Origin: an uncultured Pseudomonadota bacterium
Lineage (GTDB): Bacteria > Pseudomonadota > Alphaproteobacteria > RF32 > CAG-239
Reading direction: 5' to 3'
Assembly (NCBI GenBank): GCA_949295915.1
Contig: CASFNB010000010.1
Coordinates: 1 to 64,000, forward strand
Length of the DNA: 64,000 bases
This document shows positions 16,133 to 23,407 of the stretch, piece after piece; position 1 is the stretch's first letter; the number at the start of each line of letters is the position of its first letter. A model generated the notes under the pieces. The model was not told the origin of the DNA. It saw only the letters and a list, made by a program, of their open reading frames with translations, and did not search any database. The position numbers were made by a program, and so were the translations under genes.

Positions 16133-16918
16133 ATGGAATTTCAGCAAATTCGTGGAGCCACAGTCAAAATTACTTATGGAAACAGTATTTTTCTTGTTGA
16201 TCCGTTTTTTGCCGCCAAAGATGAATATCCACCATTGGAAGCCGGTCCGTTCCCAGACAAAAGATGGCCGATAGTCAATTTACCGATGGGTATTGAAGAA
16301 ATAATTGCCGGAATTGATGCCATCATTGTTACTCATCTGCACCCGGATCATCTTGATGAATTTGCCGTTAAAGTGCTGCCAAAGAACATTCCGTTGTTTG
16401 TGCAGGATGAAACCGATGCGACAGTTGTTCGGCAATATGGTTTTGAAGATGTGAGAGTTTTGAACTATAGTGGTACAAAATTTGGATATATTACCATGTA
16501 CCGCATTGATTGTTTGCACGGACATCCCGAAACAACACAGAAATATTATGATGCCGGAAATCTGAGAGAAACTGCCAGCGGCGTTGTTTTTGAAGCCGAT
16601 AATGAACAGACGTTTTATCTGGTCGGCGATACTATCTGGTATGAAAAAGTAGAGGTGGCGATAAATAAATATCATCCGAAAATCATTGCAGTTAACGGCG
16701 CGGATGCCCAGTTTGCCGACAGTGGTTCCATCATCATGGGGCTTGACGATATTTTACAGGTTTGCCAAGCCGCTCCTGAAGCTAAAATCATTGTGACGCA
16801 TTTGGACGCTGTTCCTCATGCTTTGGTTGACCGTAAGAAAGTTAAAGATTTTGTTCAAAAAAACGATTTAGTAAATCAGGTCATTATTCCTAATGATGGG
16901 GAAATTTGTAATTTTTAA
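16133..16918 (+). CDS. Metallo-beta-lactamase-fold hydrolase (UlaG-like)
   Basis: 261 residues starting MEFQQIRGATVKITYG. The metal-binding motif THLHPDHLDE (HxHxDH) sits near residue 66, with LHGHPE, LVGDTIWYE and VTHLDAVPHAL providing the later His/Asp ligands. The overall pattern matches UlaG/YycJ-type proteins of the metallo-beta-lactamase superfamily. The start at 16133 has AAGGAATTT just upstream and follows the csoR stop by 16 bases. A longer frame from 15968 overlaps csoR and is not used. The substrate is unknown; co-regulation with the metal-sensor locus is likely. Confidence 0.8.
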   Translation: MEFQQIRGATVKITYGNSIFLVDPFFAAKDEYPPLEAGPFPDKRWPIVNLPMGIEEIIAGIDAIIVTHLHPDHLDEFAVKVLPKNIPLFVQDETDATVVRQYGFEDVRVLNYSGTKFGYITMYRIDCLHGHPETTQKYYDAGNLRETASGVVFEADNEQTFYLVGDTIWYEKVEVAINKYHPKIIAVNGADAQFADSGSIIMGLDDILQVCQAAPEAKIIVTHLDAVPHALVDRKKVKDFVQKNDLVNQVIIPNDGEICNF

Positions 16919-17085
16919 GGGGGGGGGAGAATGATAATGTTTTGCCTCATTTAATGAAATGTCATTATCAAATGTTTGCGATAATTGCAGAGATATAAGA
17001 TTATTTCTTTTAATTTCTTCATATAAACGCATTGTTGCTAGATAATACTCAGGAGAAAGTAAAAGTTCGAAATTCGTCGCGTTAG
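16919..17085 (-). pseudogene. Possible gene remnant on the minus strand next to a poly-G tract
   Basis: Read on the - strand, one frame gives a protein-like stretch containing TNFELLLSPEYYLATMRLYEE and then LQLSQTFDNDISLNEAKHY. It runs into Pro-Pro-Pro at nine G's on the + strand (16919-16927) and stops inside the MBL gene at 16868-16870. Only 54 codons follow its ATG at 17032. It may be a decayed gene end. I do not recognise it, and chance cannot be excluded. Confidence 0.25.
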
Positions 17086-17091
17086 TATCAC

Positions 17092-17134
17092 CAATACAAA
17101 AAAGGTCTCCGTTATGGAGACCTTTTTTGTATTG
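17092..17134. terminator. Long-stem bidirectional hairpin terminator
   Basis: A perfect 19-bp stem, CAATACAAAAAAGGTCTCC (17092-17110) with a five-base loop and its complement at 17116-17134, carries T-runs on both strands. It is preceded by GTATCACCAAT, resembling the GCATCACCAAT that precedes hairpins in the other repeats. Confidence 0.75.
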
Positions 17135-17155
17135 ATAATAATCCCGACAGGGGGG

Positions 17156-17205
17156 CGAACCCGAAAGGAAGCGCTAAGCAAAAATGCAAAAGGTTTTGCA
17201 TTTTT
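17156..17205. repeat. 47-bp repeat with hairpin, copy 2
   Basis: Near-identical to 13316-13362. Here the hairpin is a perfect 12-bp stem, AAAAATGCAAAA (17180-17191) and TTTTGCATTTTT (17194-17205). The remaining part of the 16919-17333 gap shows no gene on the + strand. Confidence 0.8.
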
Positions 17206-17333
17206 GTCTGCAAGCTCTTTGTAACATCTTAAATAACACAAAATAGAAAGTTGCTCTCGTAAGCCACGCGATTACTACAAATAACTTGCAAATATAAATA
17301 TTACTCATAGAATAACTTTAAGGAGAAACATAT

Positions 17334-17729
17334 ATGAAAAAACAAACCAAAGAGTTATTTCTTAAAGCAATGCATATAATTGTTAAAGGAATTTTGATTA
17401 CGCCAATAGTTTTGTTTCTGATTTATGAAGCTTATATTACGGAAAATGAAGAAGCATCAATGGCGCATATTCCTTACGTGGCAATCATCACAACATTGTG
17501 TTGGGGACTAATTTTTTGGGTGTTTAATACATATAAACAAAAGCATTATATTTTTGTAATGCTCATTTTTTTGGCTTTTCTTCAAATGTTTTTATTTAAT
17601 GCGAATATCAAGCGAGCACATCAATTGGATTCTTGTCTTGATAATGGCTTGGTATGGGACTATGACCAACACATATGCCGAAATGATTGCTTGAGTTGGA
17701 ATAAAGTTCAAAAATGTATTCCGCTTTAA
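17334..17729 (+). CDS. Membrane protein with cysteine-containing C-terminal tail
   Basis: 131 residues with three predicted membrane segments (about 13-32 GILITPIVLFLIYEAY, about 47-67 and about 75-93). A soluble tail DSCLDNGLVWDYDQHIC...DCLSWNKVQKC carries four cysteines spaced for disulphides, suggesting it faces the periplasm. The CLDxGxxWDY pattern recurs in many small envelope proteins, though I cannot assign a family. AAGGAG precedes the start. Its stop codon falls inside the block that precedes the next gene's ribosome site, so the downstream paralogue appears to have been joined here by recombination. Confidence 0.65.
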   Translation: MKKQTKELFLKAMHIIVKGILITPIVLFLIYEAYITENEEASMAHIPYVAIITTLCWGLIFWVFNTYKQKHYIFVMLIFLAFLQMFLFNANIKRAHQLDSCLDNGLVWDYDQHICRNDCLSWNKVQKCIPL

Positions 17730-17743
17730 CCGAAGGTGCAATT

Positions 17744-18061
17744 ATGAAAAAAATCAAACTCATACCTTTTTATCTATTGTTGATTATTAATTTTTTTGCA
17801 AGTGTGGTTGTAGCTACGGACTATCCTAGCACGATGCGCTATGATATGCATTGGGGATATGAAGGTTGTGGCTGGGCATATGAAAATAGGTTTAACTATA
17901 CCATAATGACATTAACAATATTGTTGATAATAATTGTACCTACGATTTATGCTTGGAAGAAGCGTAAAGCAAATCTCAAAAAAGCCTATATAATTCTATC
18001 CATACCGGCTCTTGTTTATTTGGCGAGATATATCTATTTTACTAATTTTTATAATATATAA
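17744..18061 (+). CDS. Small three-helix membrane protein, paralogue 3
   Basis: 105 residues from the ATG at 17744, which follows the same CCGAAGGTGCAATT block as the copies at 14085 and 14540. The N-terminus MKKIKLIPFYLL and the C-terminal 60 residues (ENRFNYTIMTLTILLIIIVPT onwards) are near-identical to the paralogues, while the loop is changed (MHWGYEGCGWAYEN, with a cysteine). It starts 14 bases after the upstream gene's stop and is probably co-transcribed. The function is unknown. Confidence 0.72.
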   Translation: MKKIKLIPFYLLLIINFFASVVVATDYPSTMRYDMHWGYEGCGWAYENRFNYTIMTLTILLIIIVPTIYAWKKRKANLKKAYIILSIPALVYLARYIYFTNFYNI

Positions 18062-18106
18062 ATCCTTTCATTTTGATGATTATAAATAGCGTGTGATTAA
18101 GGGAGA

Positions 18107-18182
18107 TTTCCGCAACTTTAGGTGAACAGCATCACCAATAAAAAAAGTGCCATAACGGCGCTTTTTTTATTGGTGATGCGCC
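18107..18182. terminator. Repeat copy C start plus 23-bp hairpin terminator
   Basis: 18107-18139 matches the first 33 bases of repeat copies A and B. GCATCACCAATAAAAAAAG... (18129-18151) pairs with 18157-18179 over 23 bp, with one G-U pair and a five-base loop. The stem holds A- and T-runs that allow termination in both directions. Confidence 0.75.
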
Positions 18183-18539
18183 GACTTGTTAAACGCTGAG
18201 GAATGCGACAGCAAGCCGTAAGCGGTGTTACAAGTCAAGTGCCCGAAGCGTAGTTGGCAAGCCACAAGGCGAGCCTTACGGAGCAAGACCCCAATTCAAA
18301 CAACAGTCATGAAAATGGCTGCTGTTTGCGCCGCTACGGAAACAAGTTTCCTACTTGCGCGACCAACTAACCTTTGGCTTAGGCTAAAGCCTAGCAAAGC
18401 TAAGAGAAGGTTCTTTTATTTCCAAGGCTTTCATCAAGTTCGAATGTTTCATTTTCTTTAATCATCATTTTTTTCAATTTGTTTGAAGTTTTTATATTTT
18501 TTAAATTGACTGCTCAACTAAAAGCATTTTAAAACGCGA
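18183..18539. other. Non-coding, structure-rich stretch without a credible gene
   Basis: Several short inverted repeats are visible, for example CTTAGGC-TAAA-GCCTAG near 18380. Motif CCGAAGCGTAGTTGGC resembles 13203-13215. A 78-codon frame at 18225 has Arg/Ala/Lys/Thr-rich composition and no ribosome site, and I do not call it. The stretch looks like decayed or repetitive intergenic DNA. Confidence 0.5.
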
Positions 18540-18582
18540 AACCGCCTTTCCAAACAACGGAAGGCGGTTAGTTTTCTTTTTT
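18540..18582 (+). terminator. Intrinsic terminator with no clear upstream gene
   Basis: AACCGCCTTTCC (18540-18551) pairs with GGAAGGCGGTT (18559-18569), with one bulged T, then TTTTCTTTTTT. No gene is evident immediately upstream. The following 18583-18978 is AT-rich, and I see no gene or strong hairpin in it. Confidence 0.65.
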
Positions 18583-18978
18583 AGTCATTACGTGAAAGTT
18601 TTTTAGCGTTTATGCCACAGTCATATGGTTCTTTCTTGCTCTCTTTCGTATATATCATAGATACGCGTATCACAGATATATATAAACAACTATAGAAAAC
18701 TGCTCTTTGCTTTAACCTGATGATCAGTCAGATAAAAGCATCAACTCTTTCCAAAATGCTTTTTCATACGTATTTAAGATCTTTTCAAGCACTAAGTAAG
18801 AGATTTAATATTTATAATAAACCATATTCTTAAAACAGTGCCTTTATTTATAAAAAAGAATTTTTTTATTCGTCAACGATTTATTTTTTTTGCTTAAAAC
18901 AAATTGCCTATTATAAGAAAACAAGATAAAATGTGCATTGGTAGAAATATATAATCAGAAAAGTGCAACTTAATAACA

Positions 18979-19650
18979 ATGATTTTGGAAGATATATTCA
19001 AATATAAAACCCCCGTATATGGCAAACTTGTAGAATATGGTTTTGTTCAACAAGGAGATAAATATATATACAGACAAGCAATAGTTTCCAATCAGTTTGA
19101 TTTAAGGGTAAGCATTTTTGCCGACGGAAAAATTCAAACACAAGTTGTTGATTTGAATACGGAGGAGGAATATCGACTGCATTTAATAGAAGGTGTTGTC
19201 GGAGAATTTGTCGGGAAGGTTCGTTCGGAATGTTTGAAAATCTTGCAAACAATGGCAGAGTCTTGCTTTGAGGATAGAATATTTAAAAGTAAATATGCCA
19301 ACGAAATTATTTGTTATATAAAAGAAAAGTATCAAGATAATTTTGAATATTTATGGGAGAAATTTCCCGATAATGCCATTGTTCGCCGCTCGGATAATAA
19401 AAAATGGTATGCCGCCATATTAACGGTTGAAAAAAATAAAATCGGATTAGAAGGAAAAGAGAAAACAGAAGTCATAGATTTGCGCAAAATACCTGAAGAA
19501 ATAAAAGAGCTTGTAGACGGAAAAAGATATTTTGCCGGCTATCATATGAATAAGAAACACTGGCTGACAATTTGTTTGGATGGTTCCGTCGATTTATCGG
19601 AAATATACCGACATATAGATGAAAGCTACATTTTAGCCAAAAAGAAGTAA
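18979..19650 (+). CDS. MmcQ/YjbR-family protein with N-terminal extension
   Basis: 223 residues. The C-terminal half carries the YjbR (DUF419) pattern: NAIVRRSDNKKWYAAILTV, then EVIDLRKIPEEIKELVDG, YHMNKKHWLTICLDGSV and a final SYILAKKK. These proteins have a CyaY-like fold and are loosely annotated as DNA-binding; no reaction is established. Residues 1-110 form an extra N-terminal region of about 110 residues seen in some long homologues. No strong ribosome site precedes the ATG. It stands alone and is followed by an intrinsic terminator. Confidence 0.75.
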   Translation: MILEDIFKYKTPVYGKLVEYGFVQQGDKYIYRQAIVSNQFDLRVSIFADGKIQTQVVDLNTEEEYRLHLIEGVVGEFVGKVRSECLKILQTMAESCFEDRIFKSKYANEIICYIKEKYQDNFEYLWEKFPDNAIVRRSDNKKWYAAILTVEKNKIGLEGKEKTEVIDLRKIPEEIKELVDGKRYFAGYHMNKKHWLTICLDGSVDLSEIYRHIDESYILAKKK

Positions 19651-19690
19651 CAAAAAAGCACCAATCCGCAAGGAAAGGTGCTTTTGTTTA
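19651..19690. terminator. Terminator shared by convergent genes
   Basis: AAAAAGCACC (19653-19662) and GGTGCTTTTG (19677-19686) form a stem with a 14-base loop and a T-rich tail. It lies directly after the YjbR-like gene and before the end of the minus-strand CoaD-HD gene. Confidence 0.65.
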
Positions 19691-19695
19691 GAGGA

Positions 19696-20802
19696 TTAAA
19701 CATTCAATCCTTTGAGCCATTCAATTTCTTTGCCGATGTTTTGACGAGCTCGCGCTTCAAGCATGTTGTAAAAGAAGTCTGTTTGAAAAATGCGTTCTTT
19801 GTTTAAGAAGCCTTCCAAAACCTCTATCCGACCTTTGACAAAATCTTTGAGCGGAACCATGCTGTATTCTTGACGAATGGCATGATTATATTGCTTCCAA
19901 ATTTCATCATCAAAAGTTCCCAAAATGCTCAAGTCCAAATCAGCAATCAGTGCCTCAAGTTCACAGTTTGCCGGTTTGACGTGTTTGGTCGCTAAAACCA
20001 GATTTTGAAACTTTTTGTCACAGTCATCAACAAAATCTTCGTCAATGGCTGCTTGTATGGACATTTCCTCATTATTTTTTGCTAACGGATTATAGATATA
20101 ACCGTGTAGAAAAATCGCCTGAGTAAAACTTATTATATCAATGCCATCAATGTATGTGCCTGCATCCAAGTAAATTTGCAACATATTCAGCATATAAGCA
20201 ATATGTGAAAGGTTATGATAAGCTCGCGCTTTATATTGCTTTACCAATTTTTGATATAAATATCCTTCAAAGGCGGCTGCCTTAAAAATGGGTTCCAAAT
20301 ATATTTGTACCAGTTGTTGATGAACAAAGGGCGACACATATTTCATCACCGCAGCAAACTGTTGCAATAGGCATAAGTTTTTTACGGCAGAAGAAGAAAC
20401 GGTGCGCAAAAACGCATCTTCAACATAGATAAATTCTGTTGTCAGATTAATCCCGCGTATTGTTCCGAGATAGTTATTGGCAATCGCCAAGTTTCTCTCT
20501 TTTTCAATATCGTCGGTACCGGTTCTGATACCGTGGATAAGGGTATAAACCTTTTCCTTCATCGCTAAATCAGCCGTCAGTCCGTTATAATTCATCAAAA
20601 CAACCTTATCCTCAAGATTGCAGGTTTTGAGCGTTTCTTGCACCATCTTCAGCCGCATATCCGAAGTGAACAATCCTTCTTTGTGAGAATTTTTGCCGAC
20701 ATTAATGATAATTTTATCAAATTTTTGCAGAGCAAGTTTGACAATGTGCAAATGTCCCAAAGTAAAAGGATCAAAAGATCCGGTAAAAATAGCTTTTTCC
20801 AT
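19696..20802 (-). CDS. CoaD-like nucleotidyltransferase fused to an HD-like domain
   Basis: 368 residues, about twice the length of CoaD. Residues 1-160 match pantetheine-phosphate adenylyltransferase: AIFTGSFDPFTLGHL, LIHGIRTGTDDIEKERNLA, LTTEFIYVEDAFLRTVSSSAVK. Residues 175-368 resemble the COG4339 predicted HD phosphohydrolases: RAYHNLSHIAYMLNML, then a position where FHD is expected but FLHGYIYNP is seen, NNEEMSIQAA and ADLDLSILG. So the first domain would make dephospho-CoA, while the second may have lost metal-dependent hydrolysis because the HD aspartate is Gly. In CoaD the HGIR site usually has Arg (RGIR-like). It is monocistronic on the minus strand. Confidence 0.75.
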   Translation of the reverse strand: MEKAIFTGSFDPFTLGHLHIVKLALQKFDKIIINVGKNSHKEGLFTSDMRLKMVQETLKTCNLEDKVVLMNYNGLTADLAMKEKVYTLIHGIRTGTDDIEKERNLAIANNYLGTIRGINLTTEFIYVEDAFLRTVSSSAVKNLCLLQQFAAVMKYVSPFVHQQLVQIYLEPIFKAAAFEGYLYQKLVKQYKARAYHNLSHIAYMLNMLQIYLDAGTYIDGIDIISFTQAIFLHGYIYNPLAKNNEEMSIQAAIDEDFVDDCDKKFQNLVLATKHVKPANCELEALIADLDLSILGTFDDEIWKQYNHAIRQEYSMVPLKDFVKGRIEVLEGFLNKERIFQTDFFYNMLEARARQNIGKEIEWLKGLNV

Positions 20803-20998
20803 AATGATAAAATTTTTAATGATAAAACATAATGATTCATTTTGAGGGGTAGTATAGAAGATTTAATTTGAAAGTCAAAACAAATTAGACAAAAAACTTG
20901 CAAGAAAGAAAATGCTGATATATAAAAAATGCCGTTAACATAATTATTAATTTTATAAGCCTATGAAACTAACTGGAAAAACATTAGAGTCTTAATAA

Positions 20999-21074
20999 CA
21001 AAAACAAAAAATATTCCGGAGCAGAGCAAGTCTTGGAAGACTTTTTGCAAGAAAAAGGTGAGAATATTTATTAA
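20999..21074 (+). pseudogene. Degraded coding fragment
   Basis: The frame ending at TAA 21072-21074 reads KYSGAEQVLEDFLQEKGENIY, which looks like a protein C-terminus, but stops lie just upstream and no start is found. It is probably the tail of a lost gene. The surrounding 20803-21092 shows nothing else. Confidence 0.35.
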
Positions 21075-21092
21075 CAAAAAACAAATTGATTT

Positions 21093-21445
21093 ATGAAAAC
21101 AAAAATTATTAGAGCAGTAGAATTCCTTTTTTATCCACATACAGAAACATTGTCGGCGTTTATAATGTAGATGGTCAATCGCTCCAAGCCCCGAAAACAA
21201 GCAACTCTAAAAACAAATTTGTTGTAAAAGTAACAGGTAAAGAACGCGTTGATGGGCAATATTTAATCTACACCAACGAAGGAACGTTCAAAATAGAAGA
21301 TTCTTTGATTTTCGGACGTTTTAACAGTTCAGATGTTTACGGAATGATGAAAGTAGGAAAATACTATCGGATTAAAACTTTCGGAATTCGTAGCGGATTT
21401 TTATCCAGCTATCAAAATATTATCGAAGTCGAAGCGCTGGATTAA
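21093..21445 (+). pseudogene. Frameshifted DUF1523-like gene
   Basis: From about 21134 the frame to TAA 21443-21445 encodes YRNIVGVYNVDG, then FVVKVTGKERVDGQYLIYTN, FGRFNSSDVYGMMKVGKYY and FGIRSGFLSSYQNIIEVEALD. This is strongly like DUF1523-type proteins. It has no start codon in that frame. The only suitable ATG (21093, MKTKIIRAVEFLFYP) is in another frame and runs to a stop at about 21170. One indel near 21130 would join them, so the gene is broken or has a sequencing error there. Confidence 0.6.
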
Positions 21446-21460
21446 CCTAAAGAAAAAAAC

Positions 21461-21493
21461 AAAAGCAGTGGAATTAAAACCGCTGCTTTTTGC
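21461..21493 (+). terminator. Terminator after the DUF1523-like pseudogene
   Basis: AAAAGCAGTGG (21461-21471) pairs with CCGCTGCTTTT (21480-21490) with one T-G pair, followed by T's. Confidence 0.65.
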
Positions 21494-21495
21494 GT

Positions 21496-21812
21496 TTATA
21501 AAGTAAAATAAGTATAAAAAATTCTTTACTAAAAACAAAAAATGGTATATGCCGACTTTTAGATAAAGAATAATTATGACAACAATTAAAACATTTTTGT
21601 GTGCAAGCATAGACCTAGCTGAAGAGCATATATAGAGAGAGAATTAACTTTATGTTTAACCTAAAATTGTTTGAACTATGTTACTGACAATTTTTGTAAA
21701 TGGTGTTTTGGTATTTGCACTTTAAGCATGAGTTTGCTTAAGATTATTAATGCTTTCATTTTAGGAGAATATGTTATCTCCGGTCTGTAAAATAAAAAAA
21801 CAGACAAATTGC
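21496..21812. other. Intergenic stretch with only hydrophobic mini-frames
   Basis: No gene longer than about 20 codons is supported. Two adjacent short frames (MLLTIFVNGVLVFAL and MSLLKIINAFILGEYV) look like broken pieces of a membrane protein. This is weak. Confidence 0.35.
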
Positions 21813-21864
21813 AAAAAAACAGTGCCTGATAACTTTAAGTGTTATCCGCACTGTTTTTTTTATT
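21813..21864 (+). terminator. Strong nested hairpin terminator without an obvious gene
   Basis: AAAAAAACAGTGC (21813-21825) pairs perfectly with GCACTGTTTTTTT (21848-21860), and the loop has an inner GATAAC/GTTATC stem. It could end a small RNA or a decayed gene. Confidence 0.7.
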
Positions 21865-21935
21865 TTTTTTCTTGACTTAGAGCATACTCTAAAAAATATA
21901 CTCTTTTCGAGCAAAATAATATTGAAGGAAAAGCA

Positions 21936-22370
21936 ATGAATAAATTTATACTATTTTTATTTTGTTGTATGTCGCTGTTAAGCCTCAATGCCAATGCCGA
22001 GGAGAAAGATATGAAAATAAAATTGACCATAGACAATCAAGAAGCCATCATTGTTTTAGAAAATAATTCGGCAACGGAACAATTTGTGCAGATGCTGCCT
22101 GCCGAATTTGAGTTTACAGATTTTGCCGGAGAGGAGAAAATCACCAATTTCCCACGCCCGATTTCTTTGGAAGGTGCGCCCCGCGGTATGATTGCAACAT
22201 CAGGAAAATTGTTCATCTATGCCCCATGGAAAAACATGGGAATTTTCTATAAAAATCATAGCCTTATTCCGGATAAAAATTTGATTGAGCTAGGTGAGGT
22301 TGAAAGTGGACTAGATATCATTGCCGCACAAAAAAATAAGTTCAAAGCTTATATCGAAGTTTTAAAATAA
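21936..22370 (+). CDS. Secreted cyclophilin-like-fold protein
   Basis: 144 residues. The signal peptide MNKFILFLFCCMSLLSLNANAEE has a likely cleavage site after NANA. The mature part (MKIKLTIDNQEAIIVLENNSA, QMLPAEFEFTDFAGEEK, IYAPWKNMGIFYK, then LIELGEVESGLD) matches the cyclophilin-like beta-barrel family (Cyclophil_like2 type), which lacks proven isomerase activity. AAGGA precedes the ATG. It is preceded by a strong terminator, and its stop codon lies in the 8-bp direct repeat that brackets the downstream R-M cassette, so the cassette inserted exactly at the end of this gene. Confidence 0.7.
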   Translation: MNKFILFLFCCMSLLSLNANAEEKDMKIKLTIDNQEAIIVLENNSATEQFVQMLPAEFEFTDFAGEEKITNFPRPISLEGAPRGMIATSGKLFIYAPWKNMGIFYKNHSLIPDKNLIELGEVESGLDIIAAQKNKFKAYIEVLK

Positions 22371-22372
22371 AA

Positions 22373-22401
22373 CGCTCAATTAAAGAAAAGTGTTGTTTTT
22401 T
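22373..22401 (+). repeat. Left terminal inverted repeat (29 bp)
   Basis: Perfect inverted match to 24641-24669. It begins two bases after the stop codon of the cyclophilin-like gene. Confidence 0.85.
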
Positions 22402-22510
22402 AGGGTGTTAATAATGCTGTTCCTAATTTCTGAAAATAGTTGATAAATAATATTGATTTTTTTACTGTGATACGATAGAATCCAAAGCATAAAAGAGAAT
22501 GAGGAATTTT

Positions 22511-23407
22511 ATGAATAGCCAAATTATACAAGGAGATTGTATAGAAAAGTTAAAAGATTACGAAGATAATTTCTTTGATTTAACCATAGCAGACCCACCT
22601 TATTGGAAAGTTGTCAGTGAAAAATGGGACTATCAATGGCGAACAGAGAACGATTATATAGAGTGGTCTAAAAAGTGGTTTAACGAAGTTTATCGTACGC
22701 TTCGTTATGGTGGTACTTTTTATTTGTTTGGTTATTTTAGAATGTTAGCCTTACTTATTCCATATCTTCAAGATATAGGATTTTCATTAAGACAACAAAT
22801 AGTTATAAACAAAGGAATGAAAGCCGTAGCAGGCAGGGCAACCAAAAATTATAAAATGTTTCCTAATGTGACAGAAAGTATATTATTTCTAACAAAAGAT
22901 AATATCCCATATTCAAGAAACTTATTAAAATCTCAACAGAAAAAATTGGGTTTAACTTCTAAACAAATAAATGAAGCACTTGGTGTTAAATCTAATGGTG
23001 GCGGTATGTGGAGTATTTACACAGGCAAAAATATATGCGAGCAGTTTCCTACAAAAGAGTTGTGGGGGAAGTTACAATCTATTCTTAAATTTGACTTACC
23101 TTACGAAAAAATTTCCCAAACATATAATGCTGAAATGGGAATAACAGATGTATGGAATGATATAGATTTTTACAAAGAAAAACGCTATCACCCTACACAG
23201 AAACCACTTAAACTTATTGAGAGACTTGTAAAGGTTAGTTCTAATACAGGAGATAAAGTTTTAGACCCTTTTGGTGGTAGTGGCTCTACAATGGTTGCTT
23301 GTAATAATACCAAAAGACAATCAACTATTATAGAATTAGATGAAAACTACATTAAGAAAATTCAAGAACGAATCAAAGATATAAACTCACAACCTAAATT
23401 GTTGTAG
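22511..23407 (+). CDS. Type II DNA methyltransferase (beta class, DPPY)
   Basis: 298 residues from the ATG at 22511, which has GAGGA six bases upstream; an ATG at 22499 overlaps that site and is less likely. The catalytic motif DPPY is near residue 29 (LTIADPPYW), the target-recognition region fills the middle, and the SAM-binding motif DPFGGSGST is near residue 255, giving the beta-class order. HPTQKPLKLIERL is motif X-like. It methylates N6-adenine or N4-cytosine to protect host sites from the convergent endonuclease, whose 3' end overlaps by 14 bases. Confidence 0.88.
   Translation: MNSQIIQGDCIEKLKDYEDNFFDLTIADPPYWKVVSEKWDYQWRTENDYIEWSKKWFNEVYRTLRYGGTFYLFGYFRMLALLIPYLQDIGFSLRQQIVINKGMKAVAGRATKNYKMFPNVTESILFLTKDNIPYSRNLLKSQQKKLGLTSKQINEALGVKSNGGGMWSIYTGKNICEQFPTKELWGKLQSILKFDLPYEKISQTYNAEMGITDVWNDIDFYKEKRYHPTQKPLKLIERLVKVSSNTGDKVLDPFGGSGSTMVACNNTKRQSTIIELDENYIKKIQERIKDINSQPKLL

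Noticed and set aside
12918-18182. Integron attC array
   Set aside because: The repeats lack attC-type R and L boxes and no integrase gene of that class is present; only a similarity in layout remains.
18225-18461. 78-codon frame after the third membrane paralogue
   Set aside because: No ribosome site, basic low-complexity composition, and overlap with inverted repeats shared with other non-coding stretches.
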